Positions 6,787 through 15,129 of a stretch of DNA of 19,924 bases are shown in pieces. Made by a program: the position numbers and the translations under genes. This DNA comes from Lachnospiraceae bacterium (GTDB lineage Bacteria > Bacillota > Clostridia > Lachnospirales > Lachnospiraceae). Position 1 is the first letter of the stretch; every line of letters starts with the position of its first letter. The DNA lies in the NCBI GenBank assembly GCA_022790905.1, contig JAAVYC010000082.1, forward strand, positions 1 through 19,924, written 5' to 3'. Below the pieces are notes generated by a model. That model saw only the letters and a program-made list of their open reading frames with translations, was not told the DNA's origin and ran no database searches.

Positions 6787-8925
6787 TTATACCTCAAAAA
6801 TTAAATCGCCGTAGGATGGCATTGGCCACATTTCTTTGTCGACAATCATTTCTAATTGATCAATTGGAGCCCGCAGTTCATCCATTGCTGCCTTTACCTC
6901 ATCCCTGTAGGCAACCGCCTGCGCTCTTCCCTCTTCCATTGCTGCTGCCTTCTCGGTCACAACCTGCAGTTTTGCAAGAGCCGCTTTTGCTTCTGCGAGC
7001 AGATCTGAGGTCTCTGTCAACAATTCTGTCTGTACACTGATATCCGCATCACAGGCAGCTTTTACCACATTAATAGACTTTGCCAGAGACGTCGCATATT
7101 TGATCACAGCAGGAATCAACCTTTTGCTCGCAATATTCATCATCGCTTTTGCTTCGATATTGATTGTTTTCGCATAAGTCTCATATTCCACCTCTACACG
7201 GGATTCCAACTCTGCTCTCGTAAATACATTGAATTTCTCAAATAATGCGACTGATTTTTCTGTAGCAAGAGATGGGATCGCATCGACCATGGATTTAATA
7301 TTGGGGAGACCGCGCTTTTCTGCTTCTTCCACCCAACCGTCAGAATATCCATTTCCGTTAAATACGATTCTCTGATGTTCCGTCACATTTTTCTTGATCA
7401 AATCATGTACTGCCATGTTAAAGTCATCCGATTTTTCCAATATATCACATGCTTCCGCAAAACTCTCTGCGACAATCGTATTTAATACCACATTCGGCTG
7501 CGCAATTGATGCTTTAGAACCAACCATACGGAACTCAAACTTGTTCCCTGTAAATGCGAACGGTGAAGTTCTATTTCTATCTGTCGCATCCTTCATGAAA
7601 TCAGGCAGAGTCGCAACACCGGTTTTTAACATTTCACCTTCGATACTGTGTGTTGCCTCTCCGGTCCGAATCAATTGTTTTAATACGTCCTCTAACTGTG
7701 CCCCCAAGAAAACGGAGATAATTGCCGGAGGCGCTTCGTTTGCCCCAAGTCTGTGGTCATTTCCGACGTCAGCTGCAGATGCTCTTAAAATGTCTGCATG
7801 AATATCTACTGCTTTTAAGATGCAGGATAATACCAGCAAAAATTGAATGTTTTCATGTGGCGTATCGCCTGGATCCAATAAATTGATTCCATCATCTGTC
7901 GTGATCGACCAGTTATTGTGTTTACCAGAACCGTTGACACCGGCAAATGGTTTCTCATGGAGCAGACAGCGAAGTCCATGACGTCCCGCCACTTTCTTTA
8001 AAGTCTCCATCACCAGCTGATTGTGGTCAACAGCGACATTTGCTTCCGCATAGATCGGTGCTAATTCATGCTGCGCCGGCGCAACTTCGTTGTGCTGCGT
8101 CTTTGCCGATACGCCAAGTTTCCAGAGCTCTTTGTTGACATCTTTCATGTAAGCCGCAATTCTCTCACGGATGGCTCCAAAATAGTGGTCATCCATCTCC
8201 TGACCCTTTGCCGGAGGAGCTCCAAATAGAGTGCGGCCGGCATAGACAAGGTCTTTTCTCTGCAAATATTTCTCTCGATCTATCAAAAAGTATTCCTGTT
8301 CCGGTCCCACAGAAGGCGTTACCTTTTTGGAAGTCGTATTTCCAAATAATCTGAGGAGGCGGATGGACTGTTCATTAATCGCCTCCATAGAACGAAGCAG
8401 CGGTGTTTTTTGATCCAGCGCTTCTCCTGTGTACGAACAGAATGCTGTCGGAATACAGAGTGTTGCTCCCGCCGCATCTTGGCGTACAAATGCCGGTGAG
8501 GTACAATCCCACGCGGTATACCCTCTCGCCTCAAACGTTGCTCTTAAACCTCCGGACGGAAAAGATGAAGCATCTGGTTCACCTTTAATCAACTCTTTAC
8601 CAGAGAAACTCATCAGCACCTTACCATTTGACATCGGAGCTGTGATAAAAGAATCATGCTTCTCTGCAGTTACTCCGGTCAATGGCTGAAACCAGTGCGT
8701 ATAATGGGTCGCGCCTTTTTCGATTGCCCACTCTTTCATCTCATGTGCCACGACATCGGCTGTCTCTAAATCTAGTTCTCTTCCTTCCTCTATAACCTCT
8801 TTTAACTCTTTGTAAATTTTTTTTGGTAAACGTTCCTGCATCACGGCATCATTAAAAACGTTTTCTCCAAAAATATCTGCCACATTAAAATATTCTGTAC
8901 TCTTTTCCAGTTTTTTTTCTTCCAT
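6787..8925 (-). CDS. glnA: Glutamine synthetase, type III
   Basis: A 712-residue type III glutamine synthetase (GSIII, also called GlnN), which makes glutamine from glutamate, ammonium and ATP in the cytoplasm. Length separates it from type I enzymes (about 450 residues). Motifs seen: the GSIII N-terminal block [17 protein letters not shown] (77-93), the metal-binding GPEQEYF (207-213), [10 protein letters not shown] (278-287) and the ATP/glutamate block [12 protein letters not shown] (329-340). The C-terminal ~200 residues form the helical GSIII extension. The ATG at 8925 follows AAAGGA with a 9-nt gap. It is the first gene of the nitrogen cluster, with glnB 154 bases downstream. Two dyads and a terminator-like hairpin lie in the 253-base leader, so expression may be controlled there. 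GSIII lacks the adenylylation-site context of type I, so PII control is more likely indirect. Confidence 0.97.
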   Translation of the reverse strand: MEEKKLEKSTEYFNVADIFGENVFNDAVMQERLPKKIYKELKEVIEEGRELDLETADVVAHEMKEWAIEKGATHYTHWFQPLTGVTAEKHDSFITAPMSNGKVLMSFSGKELIKGEPDASSFPSGGLRATFEARGYTAWDCTSPAFVRQDAAGATLCIPTAFCSYTGEALDQKTPLLRSMEAINEQSIRLLRLFGNTTSKKVTPSVGPEQEYFLIDREKYLQRKDLVYAGRTLFGAPPAKGQEMDDHYFGAIRERIAAYMKDVNKELWKLGVSAKTQHNEVAPAQHELAPIYAEANVAVDHNQLVMETLKKVAGRHGLRCLLHEKPFAGVNGSGKHNNWSITTDDGINLLDPGDTPHENIQFLLVLSCILKAVDIHADILRASAADVGNDHRLGANEAPPAIISVFLGAQLEDVLKQLIRTGEATHSIEGEMLKTGVATLPDFMKDATDRNRTSPFAFTGNKFEFRMVGSKASIAQPNVVLNTIVAESFAEACDILEKSDDFNMAVHDLIKKNVTEHQRIVFNGNGYSDGWVEEAEKRGLPNIKSMVDAIPSLATEKSVALFEKFNVFTRAELESRVEVEYETYAKTINIEAKAMMNIASKRLIPAVIKYATSLAKSINVVKAACDADISVQTELLTETSDLLAEAKAALAKLQVVTEKAAAMEEGRAQAVAYRDEVKAAMDELRAPIDQLEMIVDKEMWPMPSYGDLIFEV

Positions 8926-8971
8926 ATTTTATTATCCTTTCTTTTTTATTTTTTCATCCTGCCCATTTGGA

Positions 8972-9009
8972 GTTATATAGGAAATCCAAAAAACTTTCCT
9001 AAATATAAC
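8972..9009 (-). repeat. Imperfect palindrome in the glnA leader
   Basis: GTTATATAGGAAA (8972-8984) is repeated in inverse at 8995-9009 with only a two-base insertion; the spacer is 10 nt. It lies between the fba/glnA terminator and the glnA ribosome binding site, about 47-84 nt before the ATG. No U-tract follows. It could be an operator for a dimeric regulator or an mRNA leader stem. Confidence 0.5.
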
Positions 9010-9012
9010 GAG

Positions 9013-9046
9013 AAAAAAGGGTGCCCCACCTCAATGGAACACCCTT
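9013..9046 (-). terminator. Intrinsic terminator between fba and glnA
   Basis: On the minus strand, AAGGGTGTTCC pairs with GGGGCACCCTT over 11 bp (two G-U pairs) around an 8-nt loop, followed by a U-rich run. The G-U pairs would be mismatches on the plus strand, so it works in the fba-to-glnA direction. It lies 133 nt after the fba stop, rather far for a simple terminator. A competing small stem (9037-9050, GAAC/GTTC with loop AAGGGT) overlaps its 5' arm, so it may be an attenuator of glnA. Confidence 0.7.
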
Positions 9047-9064
9047 GTTCTAATCTCTGCTAAT

Positions 9065-9093
9065 AAGATACTCCAATTCTTCTCAAAATGCAA
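9065..9093 (-). promoter_or_regulatory. Weak candidate promoter for glnA
   Basis: On the minus strand, TTGCAT (9088-9093), 17 nt, then TATCTT (9065-9070). Both boxes are only partial matches. If used, the transcript would start near 9058 and run straight into the hairpin at 9013-9046 before glnA. A 7-bp inverted repeat (9093-9099 with 9117-9123) abuts the -35 box. Confidence 0.3.
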
Positions 9094-9178
9094 TAGAATC
9101 TTTGGATTTTTTCCCTATTCTATGTTTTCGATAAATAATTTCTCTTTCTCTCACACTTTTTATCGAATCTCACCAAAC

Positions 9179-10045
9179 TTATTCTGCTTTTCCTACAGAA
9201 CCAAACCATTCCATCTTACCGCGCACGGTATCTTTGATTCCTTCTGTTCCTGGTTTTAACAGTTTACGAGGGTCGAATCCTTTTCCTTCCAGATCTTTTC
9301 CCTCCTCGATGTATTTACGGGTTGCAGCTGCAAAAGCAAGCTGACACTCTGTATTTACGTTAATTTTCGATACACCTAACTCAATGGATTTACGAATCAT
9401 ATCTGCCGGAATTCCTGTACCGCCGTGAAGTACCAGTGGAAGATCTCCTGTCTTCTGCTGAACAGCATCGAGCGTCTCAAAGCTGAGTCCAGCCCAGTTG
9501 TCCGGATATTTTCCATGGATGTTTCCAATTCCTGCTGCAAGTAAATCAATTCCAGTATCCGCAATAAGCTTACATTCATCCGGATCAGCGCATTCGCCTG
9601 TTCCTACGACTCCGTCTTCCTCACCACCGATTGCACCTACTTCTGCTTCCACTGTCATATTATTTGCATGTGCTTTCTCTACGATCTCAGTTGTGAGTTT
9701 TAAATTTTCCTCAATTGGGTACTTCGATCCATCAAACATAATGGAAGAGAATCCCGCCTCGATACATTTCATACATGCATCGTATCCGCCGTGATCTAAG
9801 TGAAGCGCAACCGGAACAGTAATATTCAATTCCTCAATCAATCCTTTTACCATTCCAACAACTGTTTTGAAACCGCCCATGTATTTGCCTGCTCCCTCTG
9901 ACACACCTAAAATAATCGGTGATTTCAATTCCTGGGCCACCTCTATCGCTGCCTTTGTCCACTCCAAGTTATTGATGTTAATCTGTGCCACTGCATAGTG
10001 TTCTTTTTTTGCTTTCGCAAGCATTTCCTTCGTTGTTTCTAACAT
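9179..10045 (-). CDS. fba: Fructose-1,6-bisphosphate aldolase, class II
   Basis: A 288-residue zinc-dependent aldolase of glycolysis and gluconeogenesis that splits fructose 1,6-bisphosphate into dihydroxyacetone phosphate and glyceraldehyde 3-phosphate. The class II signature VPVALHLDHGG carries a metal-binding His. Further on are the acidic block EAEVGAIGGEEDG, the GNIHGKY segment with the second metal His, and the phosphate-binding VLHGGTGIP. The open frame runs 27 codons further upstream into the previous intergenic region, but the ATG at 10045 is preceded by GGAGGT and starts with MLETTKEML, the family's usual N-terminus. It is the last gene of the right-hand run, 64 nt after the lipid kinase gene. 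I see no confident promoter of its own. Tagatose-bisphosphate or a related class II aldolase is a less likely alternative. Confidence 0.93.
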   Translation of the reverse strand: MLETTKEMLAKAKKEHYAVAQININNLEWTKAAIEVAQELKSPIILGVSEGAGKYMGGFKTVVGMVKGLIEELNITVPVALHLDHGGYDACMKCIEAGFSSIMFDGSKYPIEENLKLTTEIVEKAHANNMTVEAEVGAIGGEEDGVVGTGECADPDECKLIADTGIDLLAAGIGNIHGKYPDNWAGLSFETLDAVQQKTGDLPLVLHGGTGIPADMIRKSIELGVSKINVNTECQLAFAAATRKYIEEGKDLEGKGFDPRKLLKPGTEGIKDTVRGKMEWFGSVGKAE

Positions 10046-10109
10046 ACCTGACCTCCATACTCTCTCATATTTACATCTATAATGATAGGCTACCGGAATT
10101 TCCTCAGAT

Positions 10110-11015
10110 TCAAGCATCCTTCTCATTCGTCGTCTGTACCATAATGTCGATTGCCTGATGGCGATTCTCGATCAGAACTTCCTGATGATCTCCTCCATAC
10201 TCCCCATCTAACGTCCAGGGGATCGTTTCCTTAGAATAAAACTTTATCTTATCTGCACGGAAAGAATCTACATATTCGGTCGTATCTTTCAAGTTCGTCA
10301 GACCCGCAATAATCTGATTCCACTCCAAAATATTTTTAGGCTTGTGAACCAAAGTGACTTCAAAAAGTCCATCATCCAATTTGACATTTTTTCCCGTCAT
10401 CCCTTTAAATCCTCCGACGGATATCGAATTTGTGATCATCCCAAGAAGAAATTCTCCCTCAACCACTTTTTCATCGTATTCGACTCTTATATAATAGGAC
10501 TTAATAGAGGGAAGCCGTTTCGCCCCTTCTAATAGATACGCAACATGTCCTAAAACATTTTTCATCTCCTGGCTTGTCGCATAAGACACATCTGTAAAAA
10601 TGCCAAATGCTGCAACATAAATGAAAAAGTCTCCGTTAAACTCTCCCACATCACAGGAAAATGGCACTCCCTCCACTGCTATTTGGGCTGCTCGTATCAT
10701 ATCTTTGGGTATGTTCAAAGAATTTGCAAAATCATTGGTGCTGCCCGCCGGAATATAGCCAAGAGGCACTCTCACTCCGCTTTGCATCATTCCAGTCACC
10801 GCCTCATCCAGCGTTCCATCACCGCCGCTACAGACTATCAAATCGTAATCTTTTGCCCGCTCCCGAACAATCTCTGTGGCGTCTTCCCTTCTCTGGGTTG
10901 TGTGTATTTCGACTTTATATTCCTTCTTTATCATTAAATCGACAATTTCCAGAAGTTTATTTTTAATCTGCCCTTTACCGGAATGCCCGTTTACTATAAA
11001 CAGTAATCTCTTCAT
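10110..11015 (-). CDS. Diacylglycerol kinase family lipid kinase (YegS/BmrU/DgkB type)
   Basis: A 301-residue cytoplasmic lipid kinase of the DAGK catalytic family, which phosphorylates diacylglycerol or a related lipid using ATP. Visible motifs are NGHSGKG (9-15) near the N-terminus, the nucleotide-binding SGGDGTLDE (63-71) and PAGSTNDFA (89-97). The C-terminal half is the beta-rich lipid-binding domain, with a DGLFEVTLV-like strand and LDGEYGG near the end. The frame opens seven codons earlier, overlapping whiA. I prefer the ATG at 11015, four bases after the whiA stop, with GGAG nine bases upstream. In this family the substrate varies (undecaprenol, diacylglycerol, phosphatidylglycerol or sphingoid lipids), so the substrate is not assigned. 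Close spacing indicates cotranscription with whiA. Confidence 0.9.
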   Translation of the reverse strand: MKRLLFIVNGHSGKGQIKNKLLEIVDLMIKKEYKVEIHTTQRREDATEIVRERAKDYDLIVCSGGDGTLDEAVTGMMQSGVRVPLGYIPAGSTNDFANSLNIPKDMIRAAQIAVEGVPFSCDVGEFNGDFFIYVAAFGIFTDVSYATSQEMKNVLGHVAYLLEGAKRLPSIKSYYIRVEYDEKVVEGEFLLGMITNSISVGGFKGMTGKNVKLDDGLFEVTLVHKPKNILEWNQIIAGLTNLKDTTEYVDSFRADKIKFYSKETIPWTLDGEYGGDHQEVLIENRHQAIDIMVQTTNEKDA

Positions 11016-11019
11016 TGCC

Positions 11020-11901
11020 TTATACTCCGTTTCCATCCCCTCTGCGAAATCTCAAGTCATCTGCTAACATTCCCAGTTTACGCAGACGATGATTGACACC
11101 CGATTTTCCCACCGGAGGATTCAAAAAAGTACCAAGCTCTTTCAACGTGGCATCGGGATATTCCAGACGCACTTCCGCGATCTCTCTCAGAGATACAGGA
11201 AGTTCTTCAAATCCTATTTTCTCCTGTATATATCGAATATCTTTTAACTGCTTTACTGCGGCTGAGACAGTCTTATGAATATTTGCCGTCTCACAGTTCA
11301 CTTTCCGATTCACTGTATTGCGCACTTCTTTTAAAATACGAATATTTTCTAAATCCATAAGTGCAATCGGTGCTTCCATAATATTTAGGATGTTCACAAT
11401 CTGTTCCCCTTCTTTTAGGTAAACAACATGATTTCTTTTCCTCAAAACAACTTTCGCTTCCATCTCAAAACTGTTAATCAATTCTCGCAGTTGATTCGCT
11501 GTTTCTCCACGATTACATACAATTTCAAAATGATATGATTTTCCCGGATCGCTCATAGAGCCCGAGACTAAAAAAGCCCCTCTGATAAAAGCACGTTTAC
11601 AGCAAGATTTTTGGAGATAACTGCTCTTTACTGTCAAATCTCTGTGAAAAAGATTTCTTGTAATCTGTCTCTCCTCTATGTTGTTTATACATGTATTAAT
11701 ATTATATGTTTTTTTTGCCAAAGTAAAGTATTTTTTTACCAGCTCTTCATTTTCGCTCTCAAAAGAGAAGAAATTTCCCTCGGGATCTGGTACCTCTCTC
11801 CCTGAAAAATTCAAAAAAGCTGCTAATTCCGCCAACTGGCAATGTCTGCTTTTACCGATATGTTCTGTCAATTCTTTTTTTACTTTACCGGAAAATGACA
11901 T
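11020..11901 (-). CDS. whiA: WhiA, DNA-binding sporulation/cell-division regulator
   Basis: A 293-residue WhiA homologue. The family combines an N-terminal LAGLIDADG homing-endonuclease-like fold that has lost nuclease activity with a C-terminal helix-turn-helix. It starts with the family-typical MSFSGKVKKELTEH. A central CCKRAFIRGAFLVSGSMSDP segment is the WhiA equivalent of the LAGLIDADG helix. The C-terminal region (about 245-285) shows LKELGTFLNPPVGKSGVNHR, the conserved HTH with the GKSGVNHRLRKL core. In Streptomyces WhiA controls division and sporulation; in Bacillus it affects division and chromosome segregation; the role here is inferred. It starts one base after the rapZ stop, with GAGGGAAG inside the end of rapZ, so translation is probably coupled. 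Confidence 0.96.
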   Translation of the reverse strand: MSFSGKVKKELTEHIGKSRHCQLAELAAFLNFSGREVPDPEGNFFSFESENEELVKKYFTLAKKTYNINTCINNIEERQITRNLFHRDLTVKSSYLQKSCCKRAFIRGAFLVSGSMSDPGKSYHFEIVCNRGETANQLRELINSFEMEAKVVLRKRNHVVYLKEGEQIVNILNIMEAPIALMDLENIRILKEVRNTVNRKVNCETANIHKTVSAAVKQLKDIRYIQEKIGFEELPVSLREIAEVRLEYPDATLKELGTFLNPPVGKSGVNHRLRKLGMLADDLRFRRGDGNGV

Positions 11902-11902
11902 C

Positions 11903-12778
11903 CTACTTCCCTCTCAATGCATCTTTTCCAATATCTCTGTGCTCAATCTTAATTCCATAACCAGGTCGCTCTTTCAATCTCTGATAGAGTGCATTTGCCA
12001 ACGTCACAGAGCGATGTTTTCCCCCTGTGCATCCGATACTGATCACAAGCTGACTCTTTCCTTCAGAAATATAATTGGGAATTAAAAATTCAATCATATT
12101 TTCCAATTTATCCAAAAAAACATAGGCCTCCTCATACTGTAAGACAAAGTCCTGAATCTCCTTGTCATTACCAGTCTTTGCTCTTAAGTCTTCCACATAA
12201 TATGGATTTGGCAAAAAACGCACATCGAAAACCAGATCTGAATCGGTTGGAATTCCATACTTAAAGCCAAACGAGAGCACGGTAATGTACATACTCTTGT
12301 ACTCCTGCTCTTCAATAAAAATCTTTTCTAATTCGACCTTCAGTTCTCTGGAGAGCAAACGGCTTGTGTCAATGATATAATCCGCCTGACGCTTGATAAA
12401 TTCCAGTTTCTTGCGCTCTAAACCAATTCCTTTATCAAGGCGCTCTACGCCTGATAACGGATGGTTTCTCCTGGTCTCCTTATATCTTTTGATCAATACG
12501 GAATCTTCCGCCTCCAGAAAGAGAATCTCGAGCGGAAGTCCCTGTTCACGGATTCTGTTTAGAACGCTCTGCAGTTCATCCAGCGCATCCCCGCTTCTGA
12601 TGTCAATGCTGACTGCCACTTTAGAGAGTTCATCCTGAGAAGCGACGGCAAGACCGATAAATTTTTCCATCAGTGGAATCGGAAGATTGTCAACACAATA
12701 ATATCCCATATCTTCCATCATTTTTACCGCTGTCCCTTTTCCCGCCCCGGACATTCCTGTCACAATCACAAATTTCAT
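11903..12778 (-). CDS. rapZ: RapZ/YvcJ family nucleotide-binding protein
   Basis: A 291-residue RapZ/YvcJ family protein. In E. coli RapZ is an RNase adaptor that governs GlmS through small RNAs; in Bacillus YvcJ is a nucleotide-binding protein with a less clear role. Seen here: an N-terminal P-loop GMSGAGKGT (8-16), the family motif YYCVDNLP (26-33), and the C-terminal block GCTGGKHRSVTLANAL, hallmark of the RapZ C-terminal domain. The P-loop reads GKGT rather than the more common GKS, as in adenylate kinases. The ATG at 12778 overlaps the murB stop as ATGA, so translation is coupled with murB. In Bacillus yvcK lies between this gene and whiA; it is missing here. Since the E. coli GlmY/GlmZ partners are enteric, an RNA-adaptor role here is uncertain. 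Confidence 0.95.
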   Translation of the reverse strand: MKFVIVTGMSGAGKGTAVKMMEDMGYYCVDNLPIPLMEKFIGLAVASQDELSKVAVSIDIRSGDALDELQSVLNRIREQGLPLEILFLEAEDSVLIKRYKETRRNHPLSGVERLDKGIGLERKKLEFIKRQADYIIDTSRLLSRELKVELEKIFIEEQEYKSMYITVLSFGFKYGIPTDSDLVFDVRFLPNPYYVEDLRAKTGNDKEIQDFVLQYEEAYVFLDKLENMIEFLIPNYISEGKSQLVISIGCTGGKHRSVTLANALYQRLKERPGYGIKIEHRDIGKDALRGK

Positions 12779-13701
12779 GTAAAATCACCAACCATTTTCA
12801 CTTCCGGCTCCAACCGGACTCCGAATTGTTTCTGAACTTCTTTCTGAATCTCCCGTATCAGGCAATGAATATCTGTCGCTGTGGCCGACTCTTTATTGAT
12901 GACAAACCCACAGTGCTTAGAAGAAACTGCCGCCCCGCCGATCTGAAAGCCACGAAGCCCTGCATCCATAATCAGTTTTCCGGCAAAATACCCTTTTGGT
13001 CGTTTAAACGTACTTCCCGCGCTTGGATATTCCAACGGCTGCTTTTCCAATCGTCTTTCTTTTAACTGATCCATCCTTTCTCGAATCTGCTCGGCATCTC
13101 CTTTTTTCAAGAGAAACTCTGTCTCTAAAACAATGTAATCATTTTGGATAATATTACTGTGACGATAGGAAAGCTCTAACTCTTCTGCACTGATTTTCTT
13201 CATAACTCCTTTGCGGGTTAAAACGGTAACACTTTTTATAATATCCTTAATTTCCCCGCCATAAGCTCCGGCATTCATCACCACTGCGCCGCCAACACAT
13301 CCTGGGATTCCAGCCAAGAATTCCATTCCTTCCAGACCTGCCTTCATCGCCGCAAATGCTGTTTTAGAAAGCAATGCCCCCGCCTGTGCATAGACACGCT
13401 CCTCCTCCACACGAATCTTTCCGATATCTTTTCCAATCTCAATTACTGCCCCACCGATTCCTTTGTCAGAAACCAAAAGATTGCTTCCGTTTCCAATCAA
13501 AAGGAATGGAATATCATATTCCTGGCAGAGCTTTATAACTTCCTTCACCTGTTCCTCCAACGGAATGATATAAAACTCAGCCGGTCCTCCTACGCAAAAT
13601 GTAGTGTGATTTTTCATCGGCTCCTGCAGCAGAACCCGATCATCCCCTATCATCTCCCGCAAAGCCTTCTCAAAATTTCCTTTTACTTTAACCATCATCA
13701 C
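12775..13701 (-). CDS. murB: UDP-N-acetylenolpyruvoylglucosamine reductase MurB
   Basis: A 308-residue FAD enzyme of cytoplasmic peptidoglycan precursor synthesis that reduces UDP-GlcNAc-enolpyruvate to UDP-MurNAc with NADPH. The FAD-binding domain shows VGGPAEFY (38-44), GNGSNLL (70-76) and GIPGCVGGAVVMNAGAYGG (131-149). The catalytic region shows Arg180 in YRHS, Ser230 in the AGSTFKRP block and Glu300 in LEPEV. The AGSTF block with no extra loop is typical of the shorter Gram-positive type II MurB. The start is ambiguous: GTG at 13701, ATG at 13698 or ATG at 13695. GGAAG lies 9 nt before the GTG, which I prefer slightly. It follows the M18 peptidase stop by four bases and overlaps rapZ by four. 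Confidence 0.96.
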   Translation of the reverse strand: MMMVKVKGNFEKALREMIGDDRVLLQEPMKNHTTFCVGGPAEFYIIPLEEQVKEVIKLCQEYDIPFLLIGNGSNLLVSDKGIGGAVIEIGKDIGKIRVEEERVYAQAGALLSKTAFAAMKAGLEGMEFLAGIPGCVGGAVVMNAGAYGGEIKDIIKSVTVLTRKGVMKKISAEELELSYRHSNIIQNDYIVLETEFLLKKGDAEQIRERMDQLKERRLEKQPLEYPSAGSTFKRPKGYFAGKLIMDAGLRGFQIGGAAVSSKHCGFVINKESATATDIHCLIREIQKEVQKQFGVRLEPEVKMVGDFT

Positions 13702-13705
13702 CCGT

Positions 13706-15106
13706 CTATGCTTCCTTTAAAAATACGGTATATCCCCGAAATGCTTCATAGAGATCCACTTTACTGATAATTTCCCAAGGCGCATGCATATTCAGTACGG
13801 CAACTCCGCTGTCAATGACCTGCATTCCATAATTTGCTAAAATAAACGCTATGGTTCCGCCGCCCCCTTGATCTACTTTTCCGAGTTCTGATGTCTGGAA
13901 CGCCACTTCATTTTTATCCAAAATAGCTCTTAATTCTGCCATATATTCCGCATTGGCATCGTTAGAACCTGATTTTCCTCTAGAACCAGTATATTTATTG
14001 AATACGAGTCCATTTCCAAAATAAGCAGAGTTTTTCTTCTCTGATACAGATGGATAATTCGGATCAAATGCCGCACTGACATCAGATGAGAGAACTTTTG
14101 AATTGCCAAGCGCTCTGCGAAGAGCAAGTTCAGAATACTGACCGGCAAGCGCCATAATCTCTGCCACTGCATTCTCAAAGAATCGGGACTGCATTCCAGT
14201 CGCACCAACACTTCCAATTTCCTCTTTATCCACGAGCAGGCAGACACTTGTTTTTTCCGGAATATCCATCTCTAGCGTCGCCCGGAAAGAAGGGTATGCA
14301 CAGACACGATCATCATGCCCATATCCCATAACCATCGAGCGGTCAAAACCATAATCTCTCGCTGCTCCAGCCGGAACTGCTTCAATCTCAGCAGAAAGGA
14401 AATCATCTTCCTCGATACCGTATTCTTTCATAAGAATATCAAGTACATTTGCTTTCACAGCCTCTTTTACTTTTTCCTTATCTTTATCATTTTCCGGAGC
14501 TGGAATACTCGCAATTAAGATATCGAGATTCTCTCCCTCAATCACTTTGTTTGCCTTTTTCTCCAATTGTTCCGCTGCGAGATGGATTAAAAGATCACTG
14601 ACTCCGAATACCGGATCTCCCTCTTTATCCCCCACACTCACATTGACCACACTTCCATCTTTTTTCGCGATAACTCCGTGCAGTGCCAGAGGAAGTGTCA
14701 CCCACTGATATTTCTTTACTCCGCCATAATAATGTGTATCAAGCATTGCAAACTCTGTATCTTCATATAATGGCACCTGTTTCAAATCCAGTCTCGGAGA
14801 ATCAATATGTGCACCCACAATATTCATTCCTCTCTCCAGCGACTCTTTTCCCAGTACAAAGAGCGCAATGGATTTGCCCATTTGGTTAACATAAATTTTA
14901 TCTCCCGGTTTTAAATCCTTTTTCTCTGAAATTGCTTTTTCTAAAGACTGATAACCAGCTTTTTTTGCCTCTTCCTCAAAAAAAGACGTACATTCTCTCT
15001 CCGTCTTACAATCGGATAAAAATTTACGATAATCCTCCGCAAAATCAAAAACTTTCTTTCTCTTTTCTCCCTCTGGATATTTCTTCCAAGCATTTACTCT
15101 TTCCAT
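13706..15106 (-). CDS. M18 family zinc aminopeptidase
   Basis: A 466-residue M18 (aminopeptidase I/aspartyl aminopeptidase) metalloprotease that removes N-terminal residues from peptides in the cytoplasm using two zinc ions. Metal and catalytic residues are in place: His100 and Asp102 in VGAHIDSPRLDLK, a bridging Asp near 266 in GHDDRVCAYPS, the Glu pair 295-296 in DKEEIGSVGATGM, Asp342 in LSSDVSAAFDP, and His441 in NMHAPWE. The length fits bacterial M18 enzymes. The ATG at 15106 follows AGAGGT. It lies 23 bases after hprK and four bases before murB in the same run, an unexpected neighbour for cell-wall and carbon-control genes. Substrate preference (Asp/Glu versus Leu or others) cannot be read from sequence. 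Confidence 0.94.
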   Translation of the reverse strand: MERVNAWKKYPEGEKRKKVFDFAEDYRKFLSDCKTERECTSFFEEEAKKAGYQSLEKAISEKKDLKPGDKIYVNQMGKSIALFVLGKESLERGMNIVGAHIDSPRLDLKQVPLYEDTEFAMLDTHYYGGVKKYQWVTLPLALHGVIAKKDGSVVNVSVGDKEGDPVFGVSDLLIHLAAEQLEKKANKVIEGENLDILIASIPAPENDKDKEKVKEAVKANVLDILMKEYGIEEDDFLSAEIEAVPAGAARDYGFDRSMVMGYGHDDRVCAYPSFRATLEMDIPEKTSVCLLVDKEEIGSVGATGMQSRFFENAVAEIMALAGQYSELALRRALGNSKVLSSDVSAAFDPNYPSVSEKKNSAYFGNGLVFNKYTGSRGKSGSNDANAEYMAELRAILDKNEVAFQTSELGKVDQGGGGTIAFILANYGMQVIDSGVAVLNMHAPWEIISKVDLYEAFRGYTVFLKEA

Positions 15107-15129
15107 TCTCTTTACCTCTTTTACTATCT

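Noticed and set aside
10046..10126. 27-codon N-terminal extension of the aldolase
   Set aside because: It overlaps the end of the lipid kinase gene, has no ribosome binding site, and the ATG at 10045 has a strong one and the family N-terminus.
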